This document shows positions 19,156 to 27,951 of a stretch of 59,613 nt of DNA, piece after piece. The position numbers and the translations under genes were made by a program. A model generated the notes under the pieces. It was not told where the DNA came from. It saw only the letters and a list, made by a program, of their open reading frames with translations, and searched no databases. Source of the DNA: Clostridiales bacterium GWF2_38_85. Lineage in GTDB: Bacteria; Bacillota; Clostridia; Oscillospirales; CAG-382. The DNA lies in the NCBI GenBank assembly GCA_001797275.1, contig MGOY01000037.1, forward strand, positions 1 to 59,613, read 5' to 3'. Every line of letters starts with the position of its first letter. The first letter of the stretch is position 1.

Positions 19156-22100
19156 TTATACTTTTCTTCTTTTAATAACTATAGCAGCAACACCAAGCAT
19201 TGCGATAAATGCAATAGCATAAATAGCTATTGAAGGATCACTTGTTTCAGGAGTCGTTGTCTCGCTGGATGTGTCTTCGGAAACATCATCGGAAACTTCA
19301 GATTCAACAGGAGCTTCAACTGCTTCATATGCTTCGATTTCGCTGAGCCATACATGTGAACCTGCATCACAAACAAACTTGATATAGCGAGCAGCTACTG
19401 TATGATCAAGCTCAACTATAAAGAAGTTGTCTGTTCTTTCTGTTGATGAACCTACCGCATAGTAGTTAATGCCATCTTCAGAAATTTCTATTGATATACC
19501 ATTAGGTTCTGCAATACCCCAATCTCCGCCGATAAGGTCGGCGCCAAACTTGTAGAGGTTGGAGTTAACTTCGCCAAGGTCAAGTATGAAGTTTGCACGC
19601 GGAGCATTTATACCTCTGCCGCTACCAAGATCACCACCATGATTTGTTCCATCAGTAAGAACGGTTGCATCGATCGCATATCCATCATCACGTTGACCAC
19701 CTGCTACATAAATTATTTCGTATGATTTATTCAATGAAACTTTATTGTACTGAGAATCGGAAGGAAGATTACCGGAAGAAGCTGCTTCGGGTAATACTGC
19801 CTCGTATGCTTCAATTTCACTGAGCCATACATGTGAACCTGCATCGCAAGCAAATTTAATATAACGAGCAGATATTGTATGATCAAGTTCAACTACAAAG
19901 AAATTATCTGTCTTTGTTGTAGATGAGCCAACATTATAATATGTTACACCGTCATCCGATACCGTAATTGTAATTCCGTTAGGTTCTGCAATACCCCAAG
20001 CTCCGCCAATAAGGTCAGCGCCGAATTTATAGAGCTTAGTATTTGATTCACCGAGATCAAGTATAAATTCTGCGTATGGAACATTCAGACCGAAACCGCC
20101 GCCGACTTCTCCACCATGCTTTAAGCCGTCTGTAAGAACAACGCCATCAATTATATAACTGTCTCTCTCTCCACCGTCGGAAATTATTTCATAGGTCTTA
20201 CTAACTGAAACAATGTTAGCTTCAACATTTCCGGGTACAGTACCTGTCGATGCAGCGTCACCTAATTCAACAACTACAGGTGCATACTTGATAACTTCGA
20301 TTTCGGATACCATGAAGAACATACCTGCATTCTGGATACCGACTTTGATATATCTTGCATTAATTGTTTTTGCAAATGTACAGGACGTCCATTGAATAGC
20401 AGTACCGTCATATGCGAGTGTGCCGACTTCATCCCATGCAATACCATTGCCGGAAGCGTAAACTTTAATCCATGTTGCAGCACCGACTGCGGGAGCAACC
20501 TGCATTCTGACACCGCCAAGGCCTGTGCCATCTGTGCCGACATCGATTATAGCTTCACCATATAATGAATAATTTATGTTACCCTTATCACCGTTTCTGT
20601 AGAACGAGAACCAAGGTGCACCATATGAGAAGCCTGCACCTTCAGCAGCGAATACACCGTCTGTAAAATCGCCGGAATATGTTGGTATCGCCGAATGATA
20701 ATCTATACCGGACCAATCCTTATTAAGAGCAACATTAGTTGCTTCACCTGTTGTATTGGGAGCTTCAGTACCGTAAACAACCTCCGGGAGTCTTTCAACT
20801 ATACCGGCTTCTGTCAGCGATGTAAATTCCCATACAACTTTGGTTGCAAATGGGCTGGGGCCTATATCATAAGAGATACCAATGTATTTTGCACTAACAT
20901 CCGGAATATCAAGGGTTGCTTCTATTGTTCCACGAGTTCCGGTTGCTGCGACACCTTCAAATGTGTATAAACCTAAACGTGTGTAGTTAACACCATCGTT
21001 GGAATAGCTGAGGATAATTCTGTTATTTTTGGGGAGACCAATCATAACATCATAATTGTGATATAAGTTGAGTAAAACCTTATCAACAATTTTCGCTGAG
21101 CCAAGGTTGAGCACTAAATCAACTGCAGGATTAATAGCAGCATCAGTGCAAACTTTATCCTGAATAAGAACTGCACCGGTTACAGGCCAAGCACCTGCAT
21201 CAGATACTTTATTGCCATCGGTAAGGAGTGATAAATCACCGACACCAATTTGAGTTGCATTCGAGAAGTTGTTAATACCGGCTGTATATCTTCTTGAAGC
21301 AAAACCTGCTTGATTCAAGTTTGCTTTTACTGCAGCTGTTGAAAGAGATTTTAAATTGACATTGTAGAGCGCTACAACATCACCAACTGCTATTGTCTTA
21401 AATTGATCAATAACTGCCTGAGTGTGATCGCCGCCGGGAGTAGCATTGCAAAGCAGAACATATCCGTTCTCAGGGACAACAAAACTATCTTTTTCACCGA
21501 GGATCGGATCAGTTGCATTTACTTTTCTTCCTAATTTCTGATTGATTTCGGTTACAACACCGTTAGAATCAACCGCAGCAAGGTAGAAGTAGTTGTAATC
21601 TTTTGCAGAGCCATATGTAACTGCAGAAATTTCGCCAATTGTTGTTTTATCACTGACTCTCGATATAATTGTTGAGGTGCTTCCAACATAATCACCAAAG
21701 TTGTCAATAGCCAAAGCTCCTGTAGGTAGATTTTGAATAATTGCACTACCTAGTGCAATGTTTGCAAAAGTAACATCAATGTCAGCTGTCTTATCCCATG
21801 CTTTATATGGAGCTTCTGCATTCCCTATAAGCTCGTGATCAGAGAAAGGACCGTATGACAAAGCATTGTTTCCGGTAACAGTTGTACCGTCATTGGTTAA
21901 AGGAGAAGATACTGTTGTATAGAAATGAGCTGATGTTGTTGCACCTATTTCAGCAAATGGAATAGCCATTTCGATATACCAATAACCGTCGCCCTTTGTG
22001 CTTATAGCGGTTAAACCGTTGATTGTAACTGCTGCGCCGGTGTTGCCGGTCGGATTTGTGTTATGGAGAACAGAAAGGGCATCACCACTTGGCTTATAAG

Positions 22101-22485
22101 CGTAGTTTATTATGTAATTATAAGTTGTATAATCTACACCTCCTGCCTGGCTTCCATCTACAAATGTCCATAAACGGAAGTTGGTTCCGCTACCGTTTCC
22201 AAATTTAGCATCTGTAGCAATAGGGTTAAAATTGCATTTTACTGCTACATACAAATTCGTTGAATCTGCACGAAATTGAAAATCATAGGTTTCGTTTCTT
22301 GTTTCGCCGCTTGTAAGAGGTGTCTGCCAGGCACCATTTGTACTGTCAACTGTAGTCCAGTTGTTACCAAGCCAAGCTGCTTCATCAAATTTGCCATCGA
22401 CTGTAATGGTATCAACAGCACTGGCAATAACACATACTGATAAAATCATTAAAGCTGACAACAACAGTGATAAAAATTTCTTCAT
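19156..22485 (-). CDS. Large surface protein with CBM9-like and discoidin domains
   Basis: 1109 residues. A signal peptide (1-23) is followed by a CBM9/DOMON-like sugar-binding module (about 25-245), a linking module and four F5/8-type C (discoidin) domains (about 400-560, 575-735, 750-893 and 900-1055). A Thr/Ser-rich stalk, one membrane helix (about 1082-1102) and KRRKV end the protein. TPETSDPS before the helix resembles a sorting signal but lacks LPxTG. The last two discoidin domains are near copies. No catalytic domain is seen. Inferred role: binding of polysaccharide or glycan at the cell surface. Confidence 0.75.
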   Translation of the reverse strand: MKKFLSLLLSALMILSVCVIASAVDTITVDGKFDEAAWLGNNWTTVDSTNGAWQTPLTSGETRNETYDFQFRADSTNLYVAVKCNFNPIATDAKFGNGSGTNFRLWTFVDGSQAGGVDYTTYNYIINYAYKPSGDALSVLHNTNPTGNTGAAVTINGLTAISTKGDGYWYIEMAIPFAEIGATTSAHFYTTVSSPLTNDGTTVTGNNALSYGPFSDHELIGNAEAPYKAWDKTADIDVTFANIALGSAIIQNLPTGALAIDNFGDYVGSTSTIISRVSDKTTIGEISAVTYGSAKDYNYFYLAAVDSNGVVTEINQKLGRKVNATDPILGEKDSFVVPENGYVLLCNATPGGDHTQAVIDQFKTIAVGDVVALYNVNLKSLSTAAVKANLNQAGFASRRYTAGINNFSNATQIGVGDLSLLTDGNKVSDAGAWPVTGAVLIQDKVCTDAAINPAVDLVLNLGSAKIVDKVLLNLYHNYDVMIGLPKNNRIILSYSNDGVNYTRLGLYTFEGVAATGTRGTIEATLDIPDVSAKYIGISYDIGPSPFATKVVWEFTSLTEAGIVERLPEVVYGTEAPNTTGEATNVALNKDWSGIDYHSAIPTYSGDFTDGVFAAEGAGFSYGAPWFSFYRNGDKGNINYSLYGEAIIDVGTDGTGLGGVRMQVAPAVGAATWIKVYASGNGIAWDEVGTLAYDGTAIQWTSCTFAKTINARYIKVGIQNAGMFFMVSEIEVIKYAPVVVELGDAASTGTVPGNVEANIVSVSKTYEIISDGGERDSYIIDGVVLTDGLKHGGEVGGGFGLNVPYAEFILDLGESNTKLYKFGADLIGGAWGIAEPNGITITVSDDGVTYYNVGSSTTKTDNFFVVELDHTISARYIKFACDAGSHVWLSEIEAYEAVLPEAASSGNLPSDSQYNKVSLNKSYEIIYVAGGQRDDGYAIDATVLTDGTNHGGDLGSGRGINAPRANFILDLGEVNSNLYKFGADLIGGDWGIAEPNGISIEISEDGINYYAVGSSTERTDNFFIVELDHTVAARYIKFVCDAGSHVWLSEIEAYEAVEAPVESEVSDDVSEDTSSETTTPETSDPSIAIYAIAFIAMLGVAAIVIKRRKV

Positions 22486-22672
22486 ATTTTCATTTTCCCT
22501 TTCAGTTTATTTCAATAGATTATTCTACTGTCGTTTAAATTATATTATATATTTTATCTATTGTCAATAACAAATGAACAATAAAATTAATATTTAACAT
22601 GAAAATAATACAAAATAGTTATCTTCAGGTCTAATAATTATTAATTAATATTTAAAAATGGTTCACAAATAC
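22486..22672. other. AT-rich upstream region of the surface-protein gene
   Basis: No gene is seen. AGGGAAAATG upstream of the minus-strand start gives the ribosome binding site. No promoter is convincing enough to call. Confidence 0.4.
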
Positions 22673-22710
22673 AAAAAGCAAAAGACTGTTAAAAGTGACA
22701 GCCTTTTGCT
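22673..22710 (-). terminator. Terminator of a short orphan minus-strand unit
   Basis: AGCAAAAG and CTTTTGCT arms plus an inner ACTGT/ACAG stem. In the minus sense it is followed by TTTTTGT. It lies just past MITE copy A. Confidence 0.7.
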
Positions 22711-22813
22711 ATATTAATCTAACAAATGAATTGTGATTTTATTAATTTGAAAAAAGCCAAGAAGTATAGGCATTTTTCAAATTGCTGTAGTAATTCATTT
22801 ATTAGTTTTATAT
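22711..22813 (+). mobile_element. MITE-like inverted-repeat element, copy A
   Basis: A 103-bp element with ends ATATTAATCTAACAAATGAA and (reverse complement) ATATAAAACTAATAAATGAA, and a central hairpin GAAAAAAGCC...GGCATTTTTC. Its reverse complement differs from copy B at about three positions. It encodes nothing. TA-rich ends (TATATAG) suggest TA-targeted insertion. Confidence 0.85.
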
Positions 22814-22819
22814 AGTAAT

Positions 22820-22976
22820 TATCGGGTAGAGATATTCTGAGCATTGAAGAAACGATAATTTTCCTGCTGATCTAAATGCATAACAAAAAAACCGGATGTT
22901 TTGCGGTCTCCTGATATGCAATTTGTTAATCTTAGCAAGAAAATTTGTGCATCTTCCCAACTCCAATCAGTAATAT
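22820..22976 (-). pseudogene. Remnant of an unidentified gene
   Basis: The minus strand has an open frame of about 50 codons (YITDWSWEDAQIFLLRLTN, later FFVMHLDQQENYRFFN) ending in TAA at about 22823, a few bases before MITE copy A. It has no start codon in frame, and a consensus promoter sits exactly where its 5' end should be. It looks like a gene tail joined to a promoter by deletion. I do not recognise the family. Confidence 0.35.
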
Positions 22977-22982
22977 ATGTAC

Positions 22983-23011
22983 AGTATAATAATATATAAT
23001 AACAATGTCAA
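22983..23011 (-). promoter_or_regulatory. Consensus sigma-A promoter, orphan unit
   Basis: Minus-strand TTGACA (23011-23006), 17-base spacer, TATACT (22988-22983). The predicted transcript runs about 300 bases through the remnant and MITE copy A to the terminator at 22673-22710. Confidence 0.7.
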
Positions 23012-23074
23012 GTAAAAATAAATAAGAAAATTCTTGAAAATTGCATTATAGTGTGGAGCTGCAACACAGCTCCT

Positions 23075-23563
23075 TTATTTTGTTTTCTGGTATGCCAGCC
23101 TTTCTTCGCCATTTCGCAGATATATTATTCCGCAATATTCGAAACCGTTCTTTTTCAACAGGCGCTGCATTGAAATATTGTCACGATGAGTATCGATTTT
23201 CAAATTTCCGCATTTCTCATAACACCAGTTAAGACAGTATGACGCAATACCCTTTTGATGTGCTGCAACAGCAATGCGATGCACAACCCCATATGGGTTG
23301 TCATTCAGCCAGCTTCCCTCATATATATTTATATATGTTGGATCTACACCTTTGATGTAGGCAAAGCATCCTAATAACTCGCTATTTTCGTTAACGCACA
23401 CATAGCTATTACCTGCAGTAATATCTGCCTTTATGACCTCGCACTGTGGGTAGCCGTTAATCTACTGGTGTATGTTTTCGTTATCTCTCATGTACTGACG
23501 GGCATCAGTATATATTTGCAAAAGCATTTCTAAATCATCTATTACGGAGTTTCTTATATTCAT
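23075..23563 (-). pseudogene. GNAT acetyltransferase interrupted by one nonsense codon
   Basis: The frame from ATG 23563 (MNIRNSVIDDLEMLLQIY) runs to TAA near 23075 (162 codons). A single TAG at 23464-23462 interrupts it, at the place where relatives have Trp (NIHQ-stop-INGYP). Downstream, all GNAT elements follow in the same frame: NSYVCVNENSELLGCF, then the acetyl-CoA loop VHRIAVAAHQKGIASY and the closing GFEYCGIIYL. Only one base (TGG to TAG) separates it from an intact gene, so inactivation looks recent. The downstream 108 codons could at most give an N-terminally truncated protein. Confidence 0.85.
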
Positions 23564-23687
23564 TTTCAGCTTGCCTTTCTGAGTAGTTTTTTGATGTAAA
23601 TTATTTTATCAATATTATATAATAAAGTAAAGGTAAATTGCTATAAAAATAATTTATAAATTTTGAGCGTCAAAGTAATTCATTCTG

Positions 23688-23716
23688 TTGACAAATTAGA
23701 TAATATGCGATAATAT
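23688..23716 (+). promoter_or_regulatory. Sigma-A promoter of the SPT-like cluster
   Basis: TTGACA (23688-23693), 17-base spacer, TAATAT (23711-23716). It leaves an untranslated leader of about 110 bases. I see no hairpin with a T-run in it. Confidence 0.65.
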
Positions 23717-23836
23717 ATAAACATACATATTAGATAACTACTTAAGTGATATATTTTTTAATACATTTTAATGAAGCAGCTTTGTTTGCTTTTCACTCTA
23801 TAAACAGTCATAAAACAAAAAAGGAGCAAGTAAAAA

Positions 23837-25015
23837 ATGGATATATTCGAAAAATGTTTTGAGAAATCTCTTGCTGACGAAGCAAAAGAAAGAGGTGTTT
23901 ATCCCTATTTCCATGCCCTTGAATCAAGGCAGGATGTTGAAGTAATAATGGAAGGTAAACGCCGCATTATGCTTGGCTCAAACAATTATCTCGGACTGAC
24001 AACAAATCCCGAAATTATAGAAGCCGGAATAAAAGCACTTGAAAAATACGGAACAGGCTGCTCAGGTTCGCGTTTTCTCAATGGAACGCTTGAAATGCAT
24101 CTTGAACTTGAAAAAGAGCTGGCTGAATTTTTACATAAAGAAGCTGTTATAACCTTCTCCACTGGCTTCCAGTCAAACCTCGGTATAATCAGTGCAATAG
24201 CAAAGCACGGCGACTACATCCTCAATGATAAAGAGAATCACGCAAGCATTTACGACGGCTGCAGACTCAGCTTTGCAAAAACCTTCTCATATAAGCACAG
24301 CGATATGGAGGATCTTGAACGCCAACTAAAAATTCTCGAAGGCAAGGGCGGAATCCTTATCATAACAGATGGTGTGTTCAGTATGACCGGTGATATTGCA
24401 AAACTTCCCGAAATCGTAACACTTGCAAGGAAGTACGGTGCGAGAATTATGGTGGACGATGCACACGGACTGGGTATTGTCGGCGAGGGCGGAAGAGGTA
24501 CCGCAAGCCATTTCGGACTTGAGGAAGAGGTCGATATCTACATGGGCACCTTCAGCAAGTCGCTTGCAAGCCTTGGCGGTTATATGGCAGCTAAAAAGCA
24601 GGTTATTGATTATGTGCGTCACTGTTCGAGGCCATTCATCTTCTCAGCATCAATCACACCTTCAAGCTGTGCAGTTGCACTTGCAGCGCTTAGATATTTG
24701 AAGGCACATCCGGAGATTGTAGGCAGGCTCGAATCACTGTCGAACTATGCACGTCAGGGTCTGAAGCAGCGCGGAATGCAGATAATCGAATCAACAACGC
24801 CTATTATACCGATTTATACATATGATATGTTCAATACGCTTGAGAAAGCAAAGGAAATATATGATGCCGGAATATATCTGAACCCTGTACTTCCTCCGGC
24901 AGCAAACCCCGGTGAGTGTCTGCTCCGCAGCAGCTATATGGCTTCGCATACCGAAGCATTGCTTGATGAAGCTATGGATATTATCGCTTCCATACTTGCA
25001 AAAAATAATGGGTAA
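23837..25015 (+). CDS. Alpha-oxoamine synthase, serine palmitoyltransferase-like
   Basis: PLP-dependent fold-type I enzyme of 392 residues. The family condenses an amino acid with an acyl-CoA and releases CO2 (SPT, KBL, BioF, HemA). PLP-contacting DDAHG lies near 208 and the Schiff-base lysine in GTFSKS near 240. The YPYFHALES start, SNNYLGLT, GTGCSGSRFLNGTLEMHLELE and NPVLPPAANP look, from memory, closer to bacterial serine palmitoyltransferases than to BioF. No biotin genes are nearby, and an SDR reductase overlaps the 3' end, as expected for a 3-ketosphinganine-type pathway. The start is ATG 23837 behind AAGGAG. Acyl donor and amino acid are not proven. Confidence 0.75.
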   Translation: MDIFEKCFEKSLADEAKERGVYPYFHALESRQDVEVIMEGKRRIMLGSNNYLGLTTNPEIIEAGIKALEKYGTGCSGSRFLNGTLEMHLELEKELAEFLHKEAVITFSTGFQSNLGIISAIAKHGDYILNDKENHASIYDGCRLSFAKTFSYKHSDMEDLERQLKILEGKGGILIITDGVFSMTGDIAKLPEIVTLARKYGARIMVDDAHGLGIVGEGGRGTASHFGLEEEVDIYMGTFSKSLASLGGYMAAKKQVIDYVRHCSRPFIFSASITPSSCAVALAALRYLKAHPEIVGRLESLSNYARQGLKQRGMQIIESTTPIIPIYTYDMFNTLEKAKEIYDAGIYLNPVLPPAANPGECLLRSSYMASHTEALLDEAMDIIASILAKNNG

Positions 25016-25799
25016 GGTTGCAGTTATAACCGGCGGAAGCTCAGGCATCGGACTTTGTACAGCAAAAGCACTTTTACAAAAAGGTTGCACTGTTTACGAG
25101 CTTAGCAGAAGAGATAATGAGGTCAAAGGAATCAACCATATCAAGACAGATATAACCGATATTGGTATGGTTAATGATGCAATCCGCTGGATTATCAAAA
25201 AAGAAAAACGAATCGATGTTCTGATAAACAACGCAGGCTGGGGTATATCGGGTGCAGTTGAATTCACTGAAACCGATGAAGCTAAAAAGCTGATGGATAT
25301 AAACTTTTTCGGTGCTGTCAACACCGTGAAAGCAGTTCTCCCACATATGCGCGAAGCGGGAAGCGGACGTATAGTCAACCTCAGTTCGGTTGCGGCACAA
25401 CTCCCGATTCCTTTCCAGACATATTATTCGGTGTCAAAAGCGGCTGTCAACTCCTACACAATGGCACTTGTCAATGAAGTTAAACCCTTCGGCGTAAGTG
25501 TCTGTGCAGTTATGCCGGGTGACATCAAGACGGGCTTCACTCAGGCAAGAAAGAAGCTGCATGACGGTGATGGCATCTACAACGGCAGGATATCCCGCTC
25601 TGTTTCGATAATGGAAAAGGACGAGCAGAACGGAATGGCGCCGGAGGTTGCAGGTGAGTTCATCAGCAGAATCGCACTAAAAAATAAAGTAAAACCGATT
25701 TATACGATCGGACTGCAATATAAAATATTTGTTGTTTTAGCTAAAATACTGCCATACGGATTGGTAAACAAAATCGTGGGGATGTTATACGCAAAATAA
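25008..25799 (+). CDS. Short-chain dehydrogenase/reductase, 3-ketosphinganine-reductase-like
   Basis: 263 residues from ATG 25008, which overlaps the last codons of the synthase gene by 8 bp (coupled translation). The N-terminal MGKVAVITGGSSGIG is the NAD(P)-binding start, and the NNAG motif follows in VLINNAGWGISG. The catalytic Ser lies in NLSSVAA and Tyr-x3-Lys in YYSVSK near 140. The C-terminal ~60 residues include a hydrophobic stretch (QYKIFVVLAKILPYGLVNKI), which suggests membrane association as in ketosphinganine reductases. Inferred role: reduction of the ketone made by the preceding enzyme. A general SDR role cannot be excluded. Confidence 0.75.
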   Translation: MGKVAVITGGSSGIGLCTAKALLQKGCTVYELSRRDNEVKGINHIKTDITDIGMVNDAIRWIIKKEKRIDVLINNAGWGISGAVEFTETDEAKKLMDINFFGAVNTVKAVLPHMREAGSGRIVNLSSVAAQLPIPFQTYYSVSKAAVNSYTMALVNEVKPFGVSVCAVMPGDIKTGFTQARKKLHDGDGIYNGRISRSVSIMEKDEQNGMAPEVAGEFISRIALKNKVKPIYTIGLQYKIFVVLAKILPYGLVNKIVGMLYAK

Positions 25800-25803
25800 A
25801 ACG

Positions 25804-25836
25804 ATTGTAGGGGGGGCTTGTTCCCGCCGTGAACGT
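25804..25836. repeat. REP-like palindromic repeat
   Basis: ATTGTAGGGGGGGCTTGTTC followed by CCGCCGTGAACG. From memory it resembles a degenerate form of the GTAGGGGCG...CGCCCGTGAAC palindromes dispersed in many clostridial genomes and often mobilised by RAYT transposases. It sits in the only gap inside the SPT-like cluster. Confidence 0.4.
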
Positions 25837-25861
25837 AATAACAGGAAAGGAAGAAATATAT

Positions 25862-26617
25862 ATGAAAGATAGCAGAACTCTCGCATTTATAAATCTATAT
25901 GCAATTTTGGGCAACCTGTCCAGACTTTGCGAGCTTGTTCCTGAAGCAAGAAAGCTGATCGAGAACGAAAATGTTTCGCTGGGAATCCAGGTCAAGAACG
26001 GGCCGGCAGCAACGCTCTGCTTCAACAACGGTGTCTGCACAATTGAGGACGGTGTTGATAACTGCAACATTAAACTTCCGTTTTCATCACCCGAAAAATT
26101 CAATGGAATGATTGACGGTACAGTCAAACCCTTTCCGTCCAAAGGCTTCACTAAAATTGGATTTTTACTGAATACATTTACAAAGCTGACAGATATATTG
26201 CCAAAATATCTTAAAGCTTCCGAAGAAGATTTAAAAAACGAAGAATTTTTCAAAACAAGTACAATTCTAATGCTACATGTCATTGCTGAAGCGATAGCAC
26301 AAATCGGAAACGAAGACAAGGTCGGCAAAGCAAGCGCATCATATATTGATGATGGTATTGCGAAGCTTGGTATTGGTGATGAGCTTGGAGTCGGTATCGA
26401 AGTGAAGGATCACAGACTTAAGGTAATACATACAATGCCGGATAAATACTTGTCATATATGAGATTCAATGATATCAGCCTCGCAAGGGATTTGTTTGAC
26501 GGTAAGGTCAATGCTGTTGCCGCAGTCGGATTGGGACAGGTTCGAATCGGCGGTATGATCTCGCAGATCGACAATATCAACCGCATACTTGACAGAGTTG
26601 CACTTTATTTAGCCTGA
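25862..26617 (+). CDS. SCP2-like lipid-binding domain protein
   Basis: 251 residues from ATG 25862 with AGGAAAGGAAG at 25842-25852; a GTG at 25829 has no ribosome binding site. Residues 25-110 match the SCP2 sterol-carrier pattern (LGIQVKNGPAATLCF, later SSPEKFNGMIDGT). The remaining ~140 residues are less typical. No signal peptide or membrane helix is seen. SCP2 domains bind hydrophobic lipids or acyl chains. In this cluster it could present a fatty-acyl or sphingoid intermediate. The function is inferred from context. Confidence 0.6.
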   Translation: MKDSRTLAFINLYAILGNLSRLCELVPEARKLIENENVSLGIQVKNGPAATLCFNNGVCTIEDGVDNCNIKLPFSSPEKFNGMIDGTVKPFPSKGFTKIGFLLNTFTKLTDILPKYLKASEEDLKNEEFFKTSTILMLHVIAEAIAQIGNEDKVGKASASYIDDGIAKLGIGDELGVGIEVKDHRLKVIHTMPDKYLSYMRFNDISLARDLFDGKVNAVAAVGLGQVRIGGMISQIDNINRILDRVALYLA

Positions 26618-26637
26618 AAGAAAGTTGGAGGATAAAA

Positions 26638-27879
26638 ATGCATAAGATAAACGATTACTCAAAAAGCCGCGAATATTTTGAACGCGCATCAAAGGTTATC
26701 CCGTCAGGCATATATGGTCACCAGGGACCGGCAGAGGGTTGTTATATTCCGGTCGAAGCGTTCCCGTTTTTTTCTGAGAAGGCGCAGGGTACATACTTCT
26801 GGGATGTTGACGGTAACAAATTCATAGACTATATGTGCGCATATGGTCCAAATATACTCGGTTATAATGATTCCGATGTTGATGCTGCCGCAGCTGCACA
26901 AAGAAAAATTGGAGACTGTATAACTGCACCTTCAACAAAGATGATTGAATTTGCGGAATTATTAGTTGATACAGTTGCAACAGCAGACTGGTCGTTTTTT
27001 GCCAAAAACGGAAATGATGTTACCACGATGGCGGTTATGGCTTCGAGAGCATACACACACCGCAAGAAAATAATATTCTTCAAGGGTTATTATCACGGTG
27101 TATCACCTTGGACACAGAAAATTGATTATGCCGGAATCATCGAAGAGGATGTATGTAACAATATCTACCTTCAGTGGAACGATTTTGACGCAATACAGGC
27201 AACCTTCGATAAATACAAGGGTGAGATAGCTGCTGTTATCGGTCAGCCTTATATGCACGGCAACTTCAAGGATAATACTTTACCCGAAAAAGACTTCTGG
27301 CAGAAGGTAAGAAAACTTTGCACCGATAATGATACCATACTTATCATCGATGATGTACGCGCAGGCTTCCGTCTTGATATAGCAGGCAGCGACCATTACT
27401 TTGGCTTTGAAGCAGACCTTATCTGCTTCTGTAAGGCACTCGCAAACGGATACAATGTTTCTGCACTCTGCGGCAAGAATTTCTTGAAAAACGCAGTTTC
27501 AAGTATGTCCTACACCGGCAGCTATTGGCTTTCGGCTGTACCCTTTGCGGCAGGCATCGCCTGCATAACCAAGATGAGAGAACAGAATATACCCAAGCTG
27601 TTGAATGAAAAAGGTACAAAGCTCAAAGAAGGTTTAATAAACACAGCTAAAAAGCACGGATATGATCTTCATGTATCCGGTGCAGCTTCGCTGTTCTACC
27701 TGAGACTTGCCGACGATCCTACACTTATGTTACATCAGAAATGGATTGCGGAATGTGTCAAGCGAGGTGTATTCTTTACAAGTCACCATAACCACTTCGT
27801 CAATGCGGCTCTTTCGGATGAGGATATTGCTGAAACAATCGAAATCGCTGATGAAGCATTTACAGAAATAAAGAAATAA
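26638..27879 (+). CDS. Class III aminotransferase (GSA-aminomutase-like)
   Basis: 413 residues, PLP-dependent. WDVDGNKFIDYMCAYGPNIL near the N-terminus, DDVRAGFR near residue 240 and the lysine of FCKALANGYN near 266 fit the glutamate-1-semialdehyde-aminomutase branch. The usual GGGLP after the lysine is replaced by NGYNVSALCG, so the substrate probably differs from GSA, and no haem genes are nearby. GGAGG at 26627-26631 precedes the start, 20 bp after the SCP2 gene. It would add, remove or move an amino group in the product of this cluster. Confidence 0.7.
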   Translation: MHKINDYSKSREYFERASKVIPSGIYGHQGPAEGCYIPVEAFPFFSEKAQGTYFWDVDGNKFIDYMCAYGPNILGYNDSDVDAAAAAQRKIGDCITAPSTKMIEFAELLVDTVATADWSFFAKNGNDVTTMAVMASRAYTHRKKIIFFKGYYHGVSPWTQKIDYAGIIEEDVCNNIYLQWNDFDAIQATFDKYKGEIAAVIGQPYMHGNFKDNTLPEKDFWQKVRKLCTDNDTILIIDDVRAGFRLDIAGSDHYFGFEADLICFCKALANGYNVSALCGKNFLKNAVSSMSYTGSYWLSAVPFAAGIACITKMREQNIPKLLNEKGTKLKEGLINTAKKHGYDLHVSGAASLFYLRLADDPTLMLHQKWIAECVKRGVFFTSHHNHFVNAALSDEDIAETIEIADEAFTEIKK

Positions 27880-27951
27880 TACCCCTGAAATTCTGTGTGT
27901 TATTTCGTATTTATTAATAAAAGTACAAAAACGGATTGGCAGGCGAAAATA

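Noticed and set aside
22935-22955. Short leader-peptide frame (MHKFSC) behind the orphan promoter
   Set aside because: It has a plausible purine stretch, but no attenuator-type alternative pairing or downstream intact gene supports a leader function.
23462-23464. TAG as a pyrrolysine or readthrough codon in the GNAT gene
   Set aside because: The site aligns with an ordinary Trp, no pyrrolysine genes are seen in the window, and a one-base nonsense change is simpler.
23837-25015. Biotin synthesis enzyme BioF
   Set aside because: No bioA, bioB, bioD or biotin-type neighbours, and the sequence looks closer to serine palmitoyltransferase. A tree would settle it.
26638-27879. HemL, glutamate-1-semialdehyde aminomutase for haem synthesis
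   Set aside because: The loop after the PLP lysine differs (NGYNVSALCG instead of GGGLP) and no haem genes are near.
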